From Rhynochetos jubatus (taxonomy: Eukaryota; Chordata; Aves; Eurypygiformes; Rhynochetidae): DNA of 64,000 nt. Location of the stretch: NCBI GenBank assembly GCA_027574665.1, contig CM050654.1, forward strand, positions 36,475,722-36,539,721, written 5' to 3'. A model generated the notes under the pieces. That model was given only the letters and a program-made list of their open reading frames with translations, was not told where the DNA came from and ran no database searches. The translations under genes and the position numbers were made by a program. Positions 50,101-61,110 of this stretch are shown here, piece by piece; positions within the stretch are counted from its first letter, which is position 1; each line of letters starts with the position of its first letter.

Positions 50101-51828
50101 ATATTAACAGTTTACGTGCTTGGAGATAATAGGCAGGGTACTGGTTCCTCAGCGGAGATGAGTACCGTGCAGCAGCAGGGCTGTGGACTGACGGCGATGC
50201 TTGCTGCGTTCAGATGTAAGCTTTTACAGCATGTGCCTGGTAATTTTGTTATTGTTGGGCTTGCGAAACTATTTCAATAGTTCTTTTACACAAAGACTAC
50301 ATGCTTTAACCAATATCTTTGTCTAACCGACATCAAATGTTCAGTAGGTGGTGGTTTAAACTAGATTACACAGGAGATTCACACTAATCTTTTAATGTCC
50401 CTCTTCCCTTCCTGAGAATAATAGTTTTTGAGAATAAGGTGCTTTTTTCTGGGTTTTGTTGGTATTGGGAAAAGTATAAGTTAGGCGCCTTATCCTTTTC
50501 TTTCCTCAATAGTTACTATGGGAACAGAGCTGCGGGTCACAGGGGAAAATCTGCAAAAGTGGTTTCTTTTAAATTGTTCATTAAAAAAAAAAAAGAAAAA
50601 GATAGCTTATTATTGGAATTGTGGTACTTTTCATTCAACTTTGTTGGATTGTATTGTTGTACATATTTCACTCACAAAAGAAGCACAGTGAGTGGCAAGA
50701 AAAACAGATGGGGATGTTTTTGTACTTTTTCCTTGGGGTTAATATTTTTTTAATTGAATGCAGCTGTTGGAAGGCTTTCTGTTGTTACGTATAGGCGGAG
50801 CATTAAAAATGGATGATCACATTTTCAGCCTGTTTCAGTGGAGTGCTAGATTTAATTATTCTTCTGCCCTTGTTCAGAACCCTGCAGTTTTTTTTTTTTT
50901 TTTAATAATTATATCTTAAGTTAGTTAGGATAAGAGTTTCACTTAGCCACTTAATTGAACCATTTCAGCATCTTGGGGTAATCACTTCCTCATTCAGCAC
51001 TTGTGTAGAGCACAGTTACTGTGGGTGAAAATACACAAAATTGTATTAGAAATCCCTAAGATGCATGTTGTTCTCAGTACGCAGATCATGCTGCTGGCTT
51101 TCCAGGGACGCCAGTTTTGGGTAGTCGGCCCACTGATACCCGTATTTCCATAGAATTCTTTTTTTCTGTGGTATGGCTGGGGACTAGTCCTGCTGTGTCA
51201 TCAACTTCCTATTTTTTCATTGTTTTCTTTTCAAAAAATTGGAATGGTGAAAGCCAGGAAAGCGAAATGGAGAAGTTAGAAGGGCTGGAGGATATTTCAT
51301 GGTAATCCAGATTATTGATATAGTGTTGGTATGGCTTGTTTTAATCACCCTCTAGTGATGATCTAGCCACTATGGCTAGTGCCTAGATAAGATGAAATGC
51401 CCACTTAATACAGTAGTTTTGAATATATGAGCTTAGGGAATTCCTGCTGAGATCGATAGGCGTGTGGTGTGCAAGTTCCAGCGGCAGTATCTGGTCCTTA
51501 CTGTTGCCTGGTGTCTACAGACTTCTTCAGTTGCTTCTAGGTACCTTTTAGAGTTTACGGTCAATCGTGTCTCCGTGCTTGTGTATGACGGCGATTTAGG
51601 ATTGGAGAGCTACATTTGGAAAAGCATGTTAAAACCTCACTATAGCAGTTCTAAATATATTGTTTCTGTATTTTGGGGGATGAGTTGCAGGCAGTTGTTG
51701 AAGTCTCTCCAGCTTGTGTGTGGCATGTTCTGGAAGGCTAGCCATGAAAAATCACTTCTCAAATGAGAACTTAATAAAAACTTTCCCACTCTGAACGCTA
51801 AGTCCTGCTCGCCATGCGATTAGCGGTT

Positions 51829-52042
51829 TCATTTCTTTCTCAGCAGTTGGGTAATGATTATAGCTCCAGATGCTGCAGGAGTGATAAAGAGAGTGATTAA
51901 TTTCACTTGAAAGGGCATATGTTCAAAGAAGAGCCAGCCCAACGCCTCCAACGTGGAGCCCTCGTTGCTGCAGTGCCGCAGTTTGCACGCCTTGCTGCCC
52001 AGCTGTTCCCAGGGAAAGTACCAGTAAACTGACATTATTTCT
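51829..52042 (-). CDS. Possible terminal coding exon with one membrane helix, unassigned
   Basis: On the minus strand an AG acceptor (TATATTGGCTTAG) is followed by an open frame (phase 2 entry, or ATG at 52035) running 68 codons from the ATG to TGA at 51829-51831. Codon use is strongly coding, with many C/G third bases in its first half. The product has a Trp- and Cys-containing N-terminal part (WYFPWEQLGSKACKLRHCSN), then a hydrophobic segment (KLITLFITPAASGAIIITQL). It ends LLRKK, a dibasic tail like those that hold proteins in the ER membrane. I do not recognise it. It lies antisense inside the presumed THSD7B intron: either the last exon of a nested gene or a piece of a retrocopy. No other exon of the same gene is evident. 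Confidence 0.35.
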
Positions 52043-54406
52043 CTAAGCCAATATATTTACTGCTTGGTTTTGCCCACTCGTATATCTTATCCCATCTCGT
52101 ATTCCACAAGATTTGTTGTTAAAGGCTCTTTGTGCCTCTTCATAGAGCAGGGTTGTCAAACTTTCAGCAGAAGACTTTGAGAAGGGGCTGATGCCACCAG
52201 CACAGCCCAAGCAACTGCAGACAAGTTCAGTGTCATGTTTATACCCTGTTCAGGATGGAGTGGTAATGAAAGGGTTCATATTCCCCAGCATAGTCAACAG
52301 CAACTTTAGAAGTGTTCCTATGCTTCATTTGCAGTGATAGTTCACACTGTGTGACTTGCTGAAAAATCCTGACATTTAGAGCATTACATTTTCATTATAC
52401 TTAAAAAATTAAATGTGTTAGGTAGCTACTTTAATAAGTCTTTATTGGGCCTTTGTTGTCCTGTTGAATAGGTCAACAGAAGTGTGAAACATAGCTGGTG
52501 GTGCCAGCCACACGATTAAATCCAGGGCGAGGGCATGGGGGGGTATCTGGTGGTTGTTGTGTTATCACCTGAACTTTTTGCTGATTGTTGTCCTCTGAGG
52601 CATATTCTACCACCCCTGAGACCCAAGGACCTTCAAATATCAATAGTTTAAAAATACCCACCTATGTGTAAGGCATGTTCTACTTCTCTACAGTATGACA
52701 TTTATAACCATAAATTTCACAAGTTTGGAGCTGCTGAAGACAAAAATAAATTCAGTACTTGTGACATCTTTAAGATCTTTTGACCCATTAGTTAAATTGA
52801 TTTATATCACCCAGTTCCTTTTAAGCAAAATAAGCACTTCTAGCTCCTGAAGATCTGATGTGTATTAGCGGCGTAGTTTTGAAGCAGTTGGCTGGATGGA
52901 GTATGGAATTGGGAGTTTTTACAGAAAAGGATTAAAAGGAAACTGTAATTATAAAATAGGAACTTTTCAAAAGTTCTTTTATTAAATATGGTGCACATAA
53001 GGTAGCGCTAGTGTGAAGTTTTTATCATTCCCTTAATGTTCTCGCATTAATAAAGTAATGCTGTATTCCAGCAGAAGTAAAACTGAATTTCAGTAAGTTG
53101 TTTGCAGCTCTGTGTGTTAAACGTGCGCGCTGAACGACTAGAATAACTACCTTATCTACCCTTTCAGTATCTTCAGTTAAACTAATTCAGTACATCTATT
53201 TTTCAACTGGCATTAAATATTCCATAACGCAAGTGTGGTGGTATCTTGATTTAAACCATCGTTAATGTGAAAATTTGTGATTCTGCAGACGTGTGTGCCT
53301 GAATTTAGCTTTATTCACTGTCAGCCGTGAGCTTGTAACGTGTGAAGCTGTCTGTGCTTAACAGGTAGCCGACGTATTCGTTTTGGAGTTGTAGGACACT
53401 GATAATGACGATGCATCCAAACTTTAACTGTTATTGATCACACTCTTCAGGAAATATCAATCCTCTATCTTCTTCATTCCTCTGCAAAGTGCCACGAAAA
53501 CCTTACTTTTAGAATTGGCTCCAAACATGAAAAGTGTGCAAAACCACTCCAGCAACACAGCCAGGTACATCCTTGTGCGCCTAGCACGGAGATGACAGTT
53601 ATAGCGTGTGAGTGCTAAATAGGTTGCTTACATGTTAGTGTCTCTGTGTGTGTGTGTGCATTATTTTTTGCGTGCATTTATAAGCCACTGGTGTATACTT
53701 GCGTTACCATCTAGCCAAGGACACGGGTGTAGTGGCAGGAATAGAAATGTAGGTGCAATGTTTTGAAAAGACTGAGAAGGATCAAATGAGAGGGAAGCGA
53801 GAGTAAATGATGACAGTAATGTTTTTGTGCCCTAAGGGTCTCGCAAAGTACAGTACTTAAAACCCAATTTTTGCTTTGTAGATAAGTGAGCGTGTCTCAG
53901 CTAAGTCGATATATGTGTGCAATGGATGATAAGCTGGGTATTACACACCTTCTTTGATATTTTTCATAGTTACTGCTTTAAAGGTAACATTATATTTATG
54001 TTGGGAACACTCTAAAGTGCTTATGCTTTTTGTTACGAGCTTTCCAACACGTTGCTTGGTTTAGTAATGGGAGCTCAGTCAGCCCGAAATTTTCACTCTC
54101 GTGTTGGGTATTTATTGAAGACTAATTGACCACTGACCTTTGCTAAGGTTCCCTTCAGAAAAGCACGGAGTGACACCGGGGGATAAGAAATCAAAGAAAC
54201 TGAAAAGCCAGGGAGAAAATGTAATTCTCTGCACTTAGTTTTATGTATTGAAGGCTGCTTTCTGAATAAAACAAAGGTGAAAACCAAAAATATCCTTGCT
54301 TTGCCTATAGATATTAGAAATTTTAATGTACTTTGATATAAAAAAAAGTTTTGCTAATTCATCTTCTTCACTGTGATTTACCTGTCCTTGGTCGATTTCC
54401 TACGCT

Positions 54407-54422
54407 CCCCCCCCCCCCCCCC
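54407..54422. repeat. C16 mononucleotide run
   Basis: Sixteen uninterrupted C, i.e. a G run on the minus strand. A simple repeat prone to length change. Confidence 0.9.
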
Positions 54423-55623
54423 GCCAATAGATGAGCCGGCTTTCAAAGTCCTCAAAATGATTCAATTATTACAGTGCACAGAGCCCCAAATCAGATTTAA
54501 GGTATTTTGATACAGTTTACGGAATAAACCGTGAACAGATGCTGAGGACGGTACTCAAATCTACTCGGTGATTCTGCAGGCAGAAGATTCCCCATAGACC
54601 TTAACTGAAAGGTCAGGAGCTAACCTTAGTGTGTGCCATTTAATGCAATATCATTGGGATAAATATATTGTAGCTGTGTCTGTGTGTCGTAGTGTATCAG
54701 GAGCTAAAGAAACGGTAAGCTCGCGGTGTTCTGAATGCCTTACCAGATAAAGCTATGCAGCGTTCAATAGGGCAATTACATAAAAGCGCTACAGTCAACT
54801 TCAATTCCAATATTAGCAGTAATAATCAATCATTTTCAATCCAAGAGATGGTCTAATCGCTTTTTGTTGCTGCTTTGAAAGGTTACATTACTCAGTTATC
54901 TTGCAGCTGAGCAACCTTTTCATGTTTGCTTCATGTGGGATTTTATAAATGTTCTTTCTTTTAGTCTCAGTGTTTTGTTATTGGCTGTTTTGTGAGAGTT
55001 TAAAAATTTCCCTAACCTTTTCTCATTACTATGTAACTCCTTAAGGTTCTTAACCATTTTTGGAGTAAAAAACCTTATTGCCATGACCAACAGGAACATT
55101 TTTTTTAATCTGTTTATCTCTGTAAATCTCTCTTTTTTTGCTTCTTGTTCTGGTGTTGCCACTCTTCTTTGTGGTGGAATAAGCATCCTACAGAAGTAAT
55201 CTCACTCAGCTTCATCCAGCGCTTGTTCCTGTGCAGTTCAAGGACTGTTCTTCCTTTGGCACACTTCAGCTCGTGAGTCTGACCTTCTCACGGAGTCTGC
55301 TCTTCAGTCTGACGCCCGTGGCCGATGGTGGTTTCCCTCCTCTGCGTTGCTCTCAGCTGCGTGGGCAGCACACTGCGGGCTCTGTTACAGATCCCTGCTG
55401 GTGGATGTTAATTGATACGAGCTAGGTAACCTGATTTAATTCCTTCCGTAATCAGGCAATTTGGGATATGGTTAAGGACAATTATATTGTCACCATTAGG
55501 ACACTACTAGCAAGTTGATATTTTTACCAAGAGACACACATGGGAAAATGGGAAAAAGATGATTTCCGTCAAGGTTCCTTCCTGCTTCACCTCTCCAGGA
55601 CGGCAGGTAGGATGGGTGGTTGA

Positions 55624-55755
55624 CTGATAGACACAGACTTGATTCAATTTTTTTTTTCCAAAAGCCTGTTTTGTAGGGCCTGGGTTTTCTTTTCCTTCCA
55701 TGTTTTCAGGTCTTCTGGAACCAATTCTAGCCAATCCTTTTTACTTGTGGGCAGT
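55624..55755 (-). other. Small coding-like minus-strand frame, unassigned
   Basis: An ATG directly after an in-frame TAA opens a frame of 38 codons in this region on the minus strand. It reads KKDWLELVPEDLKTWKEKKT then QALQNRLLEKK before TGA. The peptide is charged and helical with protein-like codon use. There is no convincing acceptor, so it could be a remnant of a mobile element, a dead exon or chance. Confidence 0.15.
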
Positions 55756-58700
55756 CCCATTTAGACAATATTAATCACATTGCATAATACCGAGTTTCAA
55801 GCAAAAGGATACCTCCTTTTCTTAGATATAAACCTGGCTTACAGTTAGTGAGTTAGTGTATCCTGGATGGTGCCCGTTGGCCCATAAATTTGCTTCCTCC
55901 ATTGACTAGTAAAATTAGTATATTTTGCCTGAATGAGAGCTAAAAGTTCCATAGTAACAGGGTTTTTTCCTATGTAAATAACAGTTGAAGCAGCTGGGAA
56001 TTTTTACCTTAAGAATAAATTGTCTGAGATTTGTTTCTTTTTGTCTTTGATGGTATTGGCAAAGCTGTCAGTTAGTGTGTACTGCTGATGGATTTTTTTT
56101 TTTTTTTTTTAAATTTTTAAAAAATCCTAACAATTTCTTTATGCTTGGCCTGAATATACATTTTGGTGCCAGTAGCTGTCCTTGTATCCTGCGGACACAT
56201 ACACATGTTTTGGTCTGTTTGTCTTTGGGTAGCTATTAACATGTGGAAGATGCATACAGCTGAAGTTTCTGTTGGTTTTTTTTTTTTGTTTTTAGTCTTT
56301 ATCAACATCAATCTAGTCAGTCTCAGTCTGACTTCTGTTGTCTTTACGCACTGACAGCTGCACGGAGGTGGCATAGGATGTTACATGAAACTGGTGATTG
56401 TTAATGTCATGAATTATTCTAGGCTGGCTGTGTTTTTTTTTTTTAACTAGGTTGATAACTGCCATATGTAAAATTTTGTAACTTTCTCATAAACCCCTTT
56501 TAATATCTCTCTGGAGACTCTGTTGATAAACTTTCCCTTAAGCATACATACAAATTAAATGTGAGAACCTGCGGCTAAAAGCAATTGCTCCAAGGCAGTG
56601 ATTCACAGGGATGAAAAATCAATGAGAGTTTCATTAAGGAAGGGAAGTTTAGACAGGTGCTTTGCTTTGCTTTCCTATGGAAAGTAGAGGGAGAAACCAT
56701 TGATCATTTTATTCTGCTTCATTCTTAGAAATAGGAGTCATAATGTTGATGGGGGTATTTTGAAGCATGAATGTGGCTGGGTGAAAGAACCTGTGATCTC
56801 TTTGTATCCCCAGTGTATCTTTCCAAATTCTCCTCCTCCGGCTCTTCCGTCTCACTTGTGTGAGCAGCACCTGCTGTAAGCGGAATTACCCTCTGGAGAA
56901 GCTGCCTTGGTGGAAACTCGGCACTTGTTTAAGCAGGTATATTTATGCAGGCGGTTACAGCGGAGACTTACAGCTCTGCGCCGAAGGGGGAGCGGTGTCC
57001 TCCCTGGGTCAAGGTTTCCACCCATAGCTCCTCCTCAGAGGGTCAGGTTGTGTGACCCTGCTGGGTGAGTCCATTCAGATAGCTCCACGTGATGGAAACT
57101 GTATTTTTTTTCCCCTCTTCATTTCCAAAGGTTTTGTGTTGAATCAGCTGGGGAGTGACCTGCCCTGCAGCAGATGGGCTGAGGATGAGCAGTGGGAGGG
57201 CAGGAGGATGCTGGGGTGTGGGTAAGGGAAGGGGGATGAGAGCAGCCCCCGTGTGGGAGCTGCGTGGGTGAGCGTGCACCCAGACGCTGACATGGGTGCC
57301 TGTTCGTTCTGTGCGTAGGAGCTTCTCTCTGCTGGGAAGATTGTGTTTGTGGAAGCTGGACTTCTATAGCAACCGTATTTCCCTGCCATAACTCAATTCT
57401 TTTTCTTCTTTAGTTTTGCTATTAAAACTTGGTGATGACACGTTAACCATCTCACAGTGACATTCTGCAGTTGTACATCTGTTTATTTTCATTAAATACT
57501 GCTTTTTTGAAAGTTTTAGTGGCGGTCTGATTAAAACACACTTAGGATGGAAAACCTGGCAGAAGTTCTCTCAGCCAAGAGCAAATTTATTTCTCCAGGC
57601 TTGTTTAAAAAAACCCCAGGAATGCTGGCAGGGTTGAATAGTAAATATGAGCTGTACATCTTGTTCAGCGGGCTTTTTCTGGATGCCTTGCATGAACTGA
57701 AAAAGTGAGTAAGTGAAAATACACGTGACTGAGGGCTCTGACAGAGTTGTGGTGATGGATTAAAATCAGATGAGCAAAGCTGCTGCCACCCCTGACCATC
57801 TGCCCTGCTCTTTGTTGTGCATCCCAGAACAGCAATATTTGGTCTGTTCATGAATCAGTTTTTATAAAACAGTTTTTAGTCTGGAATATTAAAAAGTAAG
57901 CTGAACCAGGGCTGGTTTACTTTAATATGCTTCTCCTAAATGGTTTTGGGGGAGCTTTCAAACTGCCCCAGCTGTCTAAAAAGGCATGCTGAGAAGGGGA
58001 TGTTGTTTGTATTTCCAAGGCTGACTGAGGTAAGGTACCCGTGCTGCTCCCTCGCTTCTTGCTCCGCTGCTCTGCGTAAATGCGAGTGTGCCCCGTTATG
58101 GGCTGCTCCGCTCTGCCGTCGAGGCTGCCAGCGTCCACAGCCCTGCGTGTCCCTGTGCCACGCTTCCCTGCACAGCATCACCCATCCTCAGAGTCAGCAT
58201 GAACGCTCCTCTCAGCCCAGAGTTTGTTCTCAGTGTATTTAAAATTGGGCTCCTTTTTTACCGCTCCAGTCCTGCAGAAGGCCCGTTACTCATTTGTAAA
58301 TATTCTATCCTAAGAGCAAGCTGCTGTTCGTTACCTAGGTATTGGTGGAATAACGTATACAGCGACTGCCTAACTTACGTCTTCATCTGCAGGTCATCCA
58401 AACTGTAATCTGGGGATATCTTTTGCTTGCTTTTAGAGCAAAATTGGGTTAAAGTTGATTAGCTGAAGCGAACGTGGTGCACCACAAACCTACGCTGAGT
58501 CACGTTAAATGCAACAAACAAACAAACAAGTGTGTGGGGCTGCAAGTCCGGAGCCTCTAAGGACCGTGTGGGCTGCCAGGTGACCTGCTCACCTTTCCCA
58601 GTTTTTTGAACAGTGATGAGTGAACAGATTGGATCAGATCTAGTTTCAGCATCATCTGTTTCCACAGCTGAAGCTCCCATATGATCAGATCGTATAAATT

Positions 58701-60154
58701 ATTTAAGATGCAGAAGCTGTGTAACCAGAGACTCTAGTAAAGGTTAAAGCTCCATCTGTTCTGCCAGCTTCGAGGGCTGTGCGTTTCACGGTATTGTGTT
58801 GCTGGATGACATCATGAGGGTCAGGATCCTTCAAATGTGCCCCCAACTGTTGCTGCACATTTGCTTCACAGTGGTGAAGAGCTCGCCGCATTAGCCCCGT
58901 ACGCCTGAGATGCTCTTGGCCCAACTTCATTCACAGTCACTCCGTGCTGCCTAGCGCACCTTCGGCACGGGGTTTAGCATCCTCTAACAGAAGTTGGACT
59001 GGGCTGTATACAGCACCTAGAGAAAACATACATGATCTGAGAGGTTCTTGTGCAGTAGGAGGTGAAGGCAAAAGAATTAAATGGGGAAAAAAAGCGACCC
59101 AATCTTTTGAGTCCTGTTGTACTCCTATTCTTGTCTTGTTTAAATCGTGTTTTCAGTTTAAGATGTTATGGCTAATCAGTATTTTAGTGATCCTATTCAG
59201 AACTGAGGGCAGCAGCATTTTTTGTACAACAAAATAGAACGAAATTATTCCACGTGCAGGTGATGAAGAGAATTTCGAGTGGAGTTTTGGATGTTAAAAC
59301 TCCTTCTCCAAGTTTCAATGCTGCCAGCCTCCTCCTCCCAAAGAGCAGGAGCTGACTTTCTGAAAAGTTCTCTGAAAGAGAATTTTGCTTTGTGACGTGC
59401 AAATTAAATACTGACACCGTTTCCTGGTTTCTCCTCAAGCCTGAGCAAAATACATAATTCTCTATGTACTATATTCTACATGTATGAAAGAAACGGAGAA
59501 ATGTAGTTTCTTAAAGTGTGCATGGCTGGAGGAGTCACTCCAAATATCGCAGCTGCTCACAATAATACTGTGAGAGTAAGGAAGGATGAAGTTTAGTCTT
59601 GTAGATGAAGATTACAGACTTCTGAAGCTTAATTTTCAGTGCTTCTTTTTTTTCCTGTTCAGTTAATTGTAACACATTTTGGAGTCTTTTCCTTAAGACT
59701 GTCTGATTTCCTTTCAGCTAGAAACGCAGCCGGATGATAGAATATCTACTGTGTAGCTCTTGTATCATCTTTTGAAAGATAGTAATTATGTTCTACCCTT
59801 GCGTTCTTCTGATACAAAAACAAAAACCCAGGTACTGTGTTCCTGCTTTCTTCCAAGAACAATATATAAAGCCTGAACAGGCACGGTGGTGACAGCTGGC
59901 TGGTACCGCCGGTGCTACAGGTTGTTAGAGATTGCATTAATGGGCTCTGTTCAGGAGAGATTTATGGCTCACAGCTTTTGGAGAGAAGGAGAACAACTGA
60001 AGCTAAATAAAGTAGGGATTTTTTTTTTTTGTAATATGAGAAGATTTTTAGACAGATTTTGTTTGGCAGATCTGCCTGGCTGTATCAAAAACTGTATTTT
60101 GTGTGTGTGCAATAGCTCGAAAATTGAACAATTTCGACCACCATACTGTCATAT

Positions 60155-61110
60155 ATAGAGACCCGCTTAGTGGGTGAGGGAAAGGCTGTGGACGTTGTCT
60201 GCCTGGACTTAAGCAAAGCCTTTGACACCATTTCCTACAGCATTCTCCTGTGGAGAAACTGGCTGCTCATGACTTGGAGTAGTGTACCCTTTGCTGGGTG
60301 AAAAACTGGCTGGACGGCCGGGCCCAAAGAGTGGTGGTGAATCCAGTTGGTGGTGGGTCACAAGGGGTGTTCCCTGGGGCCACTTCTCTTCCGTGTCTTT
60401 ATCAGTGACCTGGACGAGGGGATCGAGCACACCCTCAGTCAGTTTGCAGACAGACTGACTTTCCTGGTGCAAAAGGACCTGGGAGTGTTGGTTGACAGCA
60501 GCTGAACATGAGCTGGCATGTGCCCAGATGGCCAAGAAGGCCAATGGCATCCTGGTCTGCATCAGGCACAGTGTGGCCAGCAGGACCAGGGCAGGGATTG
60601 TCCCCTGTACTGGGCACTGGTGAGGCTGCACCTCGAATCCTGGGTTCAGTTTTGGGCCCCTCACTACAAAAAGACACTGAGGGGCTGGAGCGTGTCCAGA
60701 GAAGGGAACGGAGCTGGGGAAGGGTCTGGAGCACAAGTCCTGTGGGGAGTGGCTGAGGGAGCTGGGGGTGTTCAGCCTGAAGAAGAGGAGGCTCAGGGGA
60801 GACCTGATCGCTCCCTACAACTCCCTGAAAGGAGGGTGCAGAGTGGGGGGGTTGGTCTCTTCTCCCAAGTGACAGGACAAGAGGAAATGTCCTCAAGTTG
60901 TGCCAGGGGAGGTTTAGATTGGATATTAGGGAAAATATCTTCCCAGAAGGGGTTCTCAGGCATTGGAAGGGGCTGCCCAGGGAGGTGGTGGGGTCACCAT
61001 CCCTGGAGGGATGTAAAAGACGTGTGGATGTGGTGCTTAGGGACCTGGTTTAGTGGTGGACTTGATGATGTTAAAGGTCCTTTCCAACATAAAAGATTCT
61101 GTGATTCTGT
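60155..61110 (+). mobile_element. CR1 LINE, 5'-truncated, with partial reverse transcriptase (+)
   Basis: The copy starts inside the ORF2 reverse transcriptase. It shows motif A (VVCLDLSKAFDT, metal-binding Asp present), then WTAGPK and [20 protein letters not shown]. At the FADD box it reads QFADR and then jumps to [11 protein letters not shown], so the catalytic second Asp and the following segment are lost. The rest is the usual CR1 3' half ending in AGATTCTGTGATTCTGT. Frameshifts and stops break the frame. A 274-codon open frame across 60518-61342 is a by-product of this element, not a host gene. It is in the same orientation as THSD7B, in its presumed intron. Confidence 0.94.

Larger units (their letters stand above)
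43659..60154 (+). other. Probable THSD7B intron
   Basis: Begins at the GTAGGA donor after the first coding exon. No further THSD7B exon is visible: the expected TSP1-repeat exons are large and cysteine/tryptophan-rich and would stand out. It contains a 41-bp tandem duplication (44528-44610), an 18-base G run (46530-46547), an AT-rich stretch with two octamer motifs (47040-47190), a coding-like minus-strand segment at 51829-52042, a 16-base C run (54407-54422) and T runs at 50888-50903 and 56093-56110. Confidence 0.55.

Noticed and set aside
51243..51302. Possible small plus-strand exon (GAAAGC...TTTCATG|GTAATC)
   Set aside because: A short reading of about 15 residues with a poor polypyrimidine tract; it does not match THSD7B.
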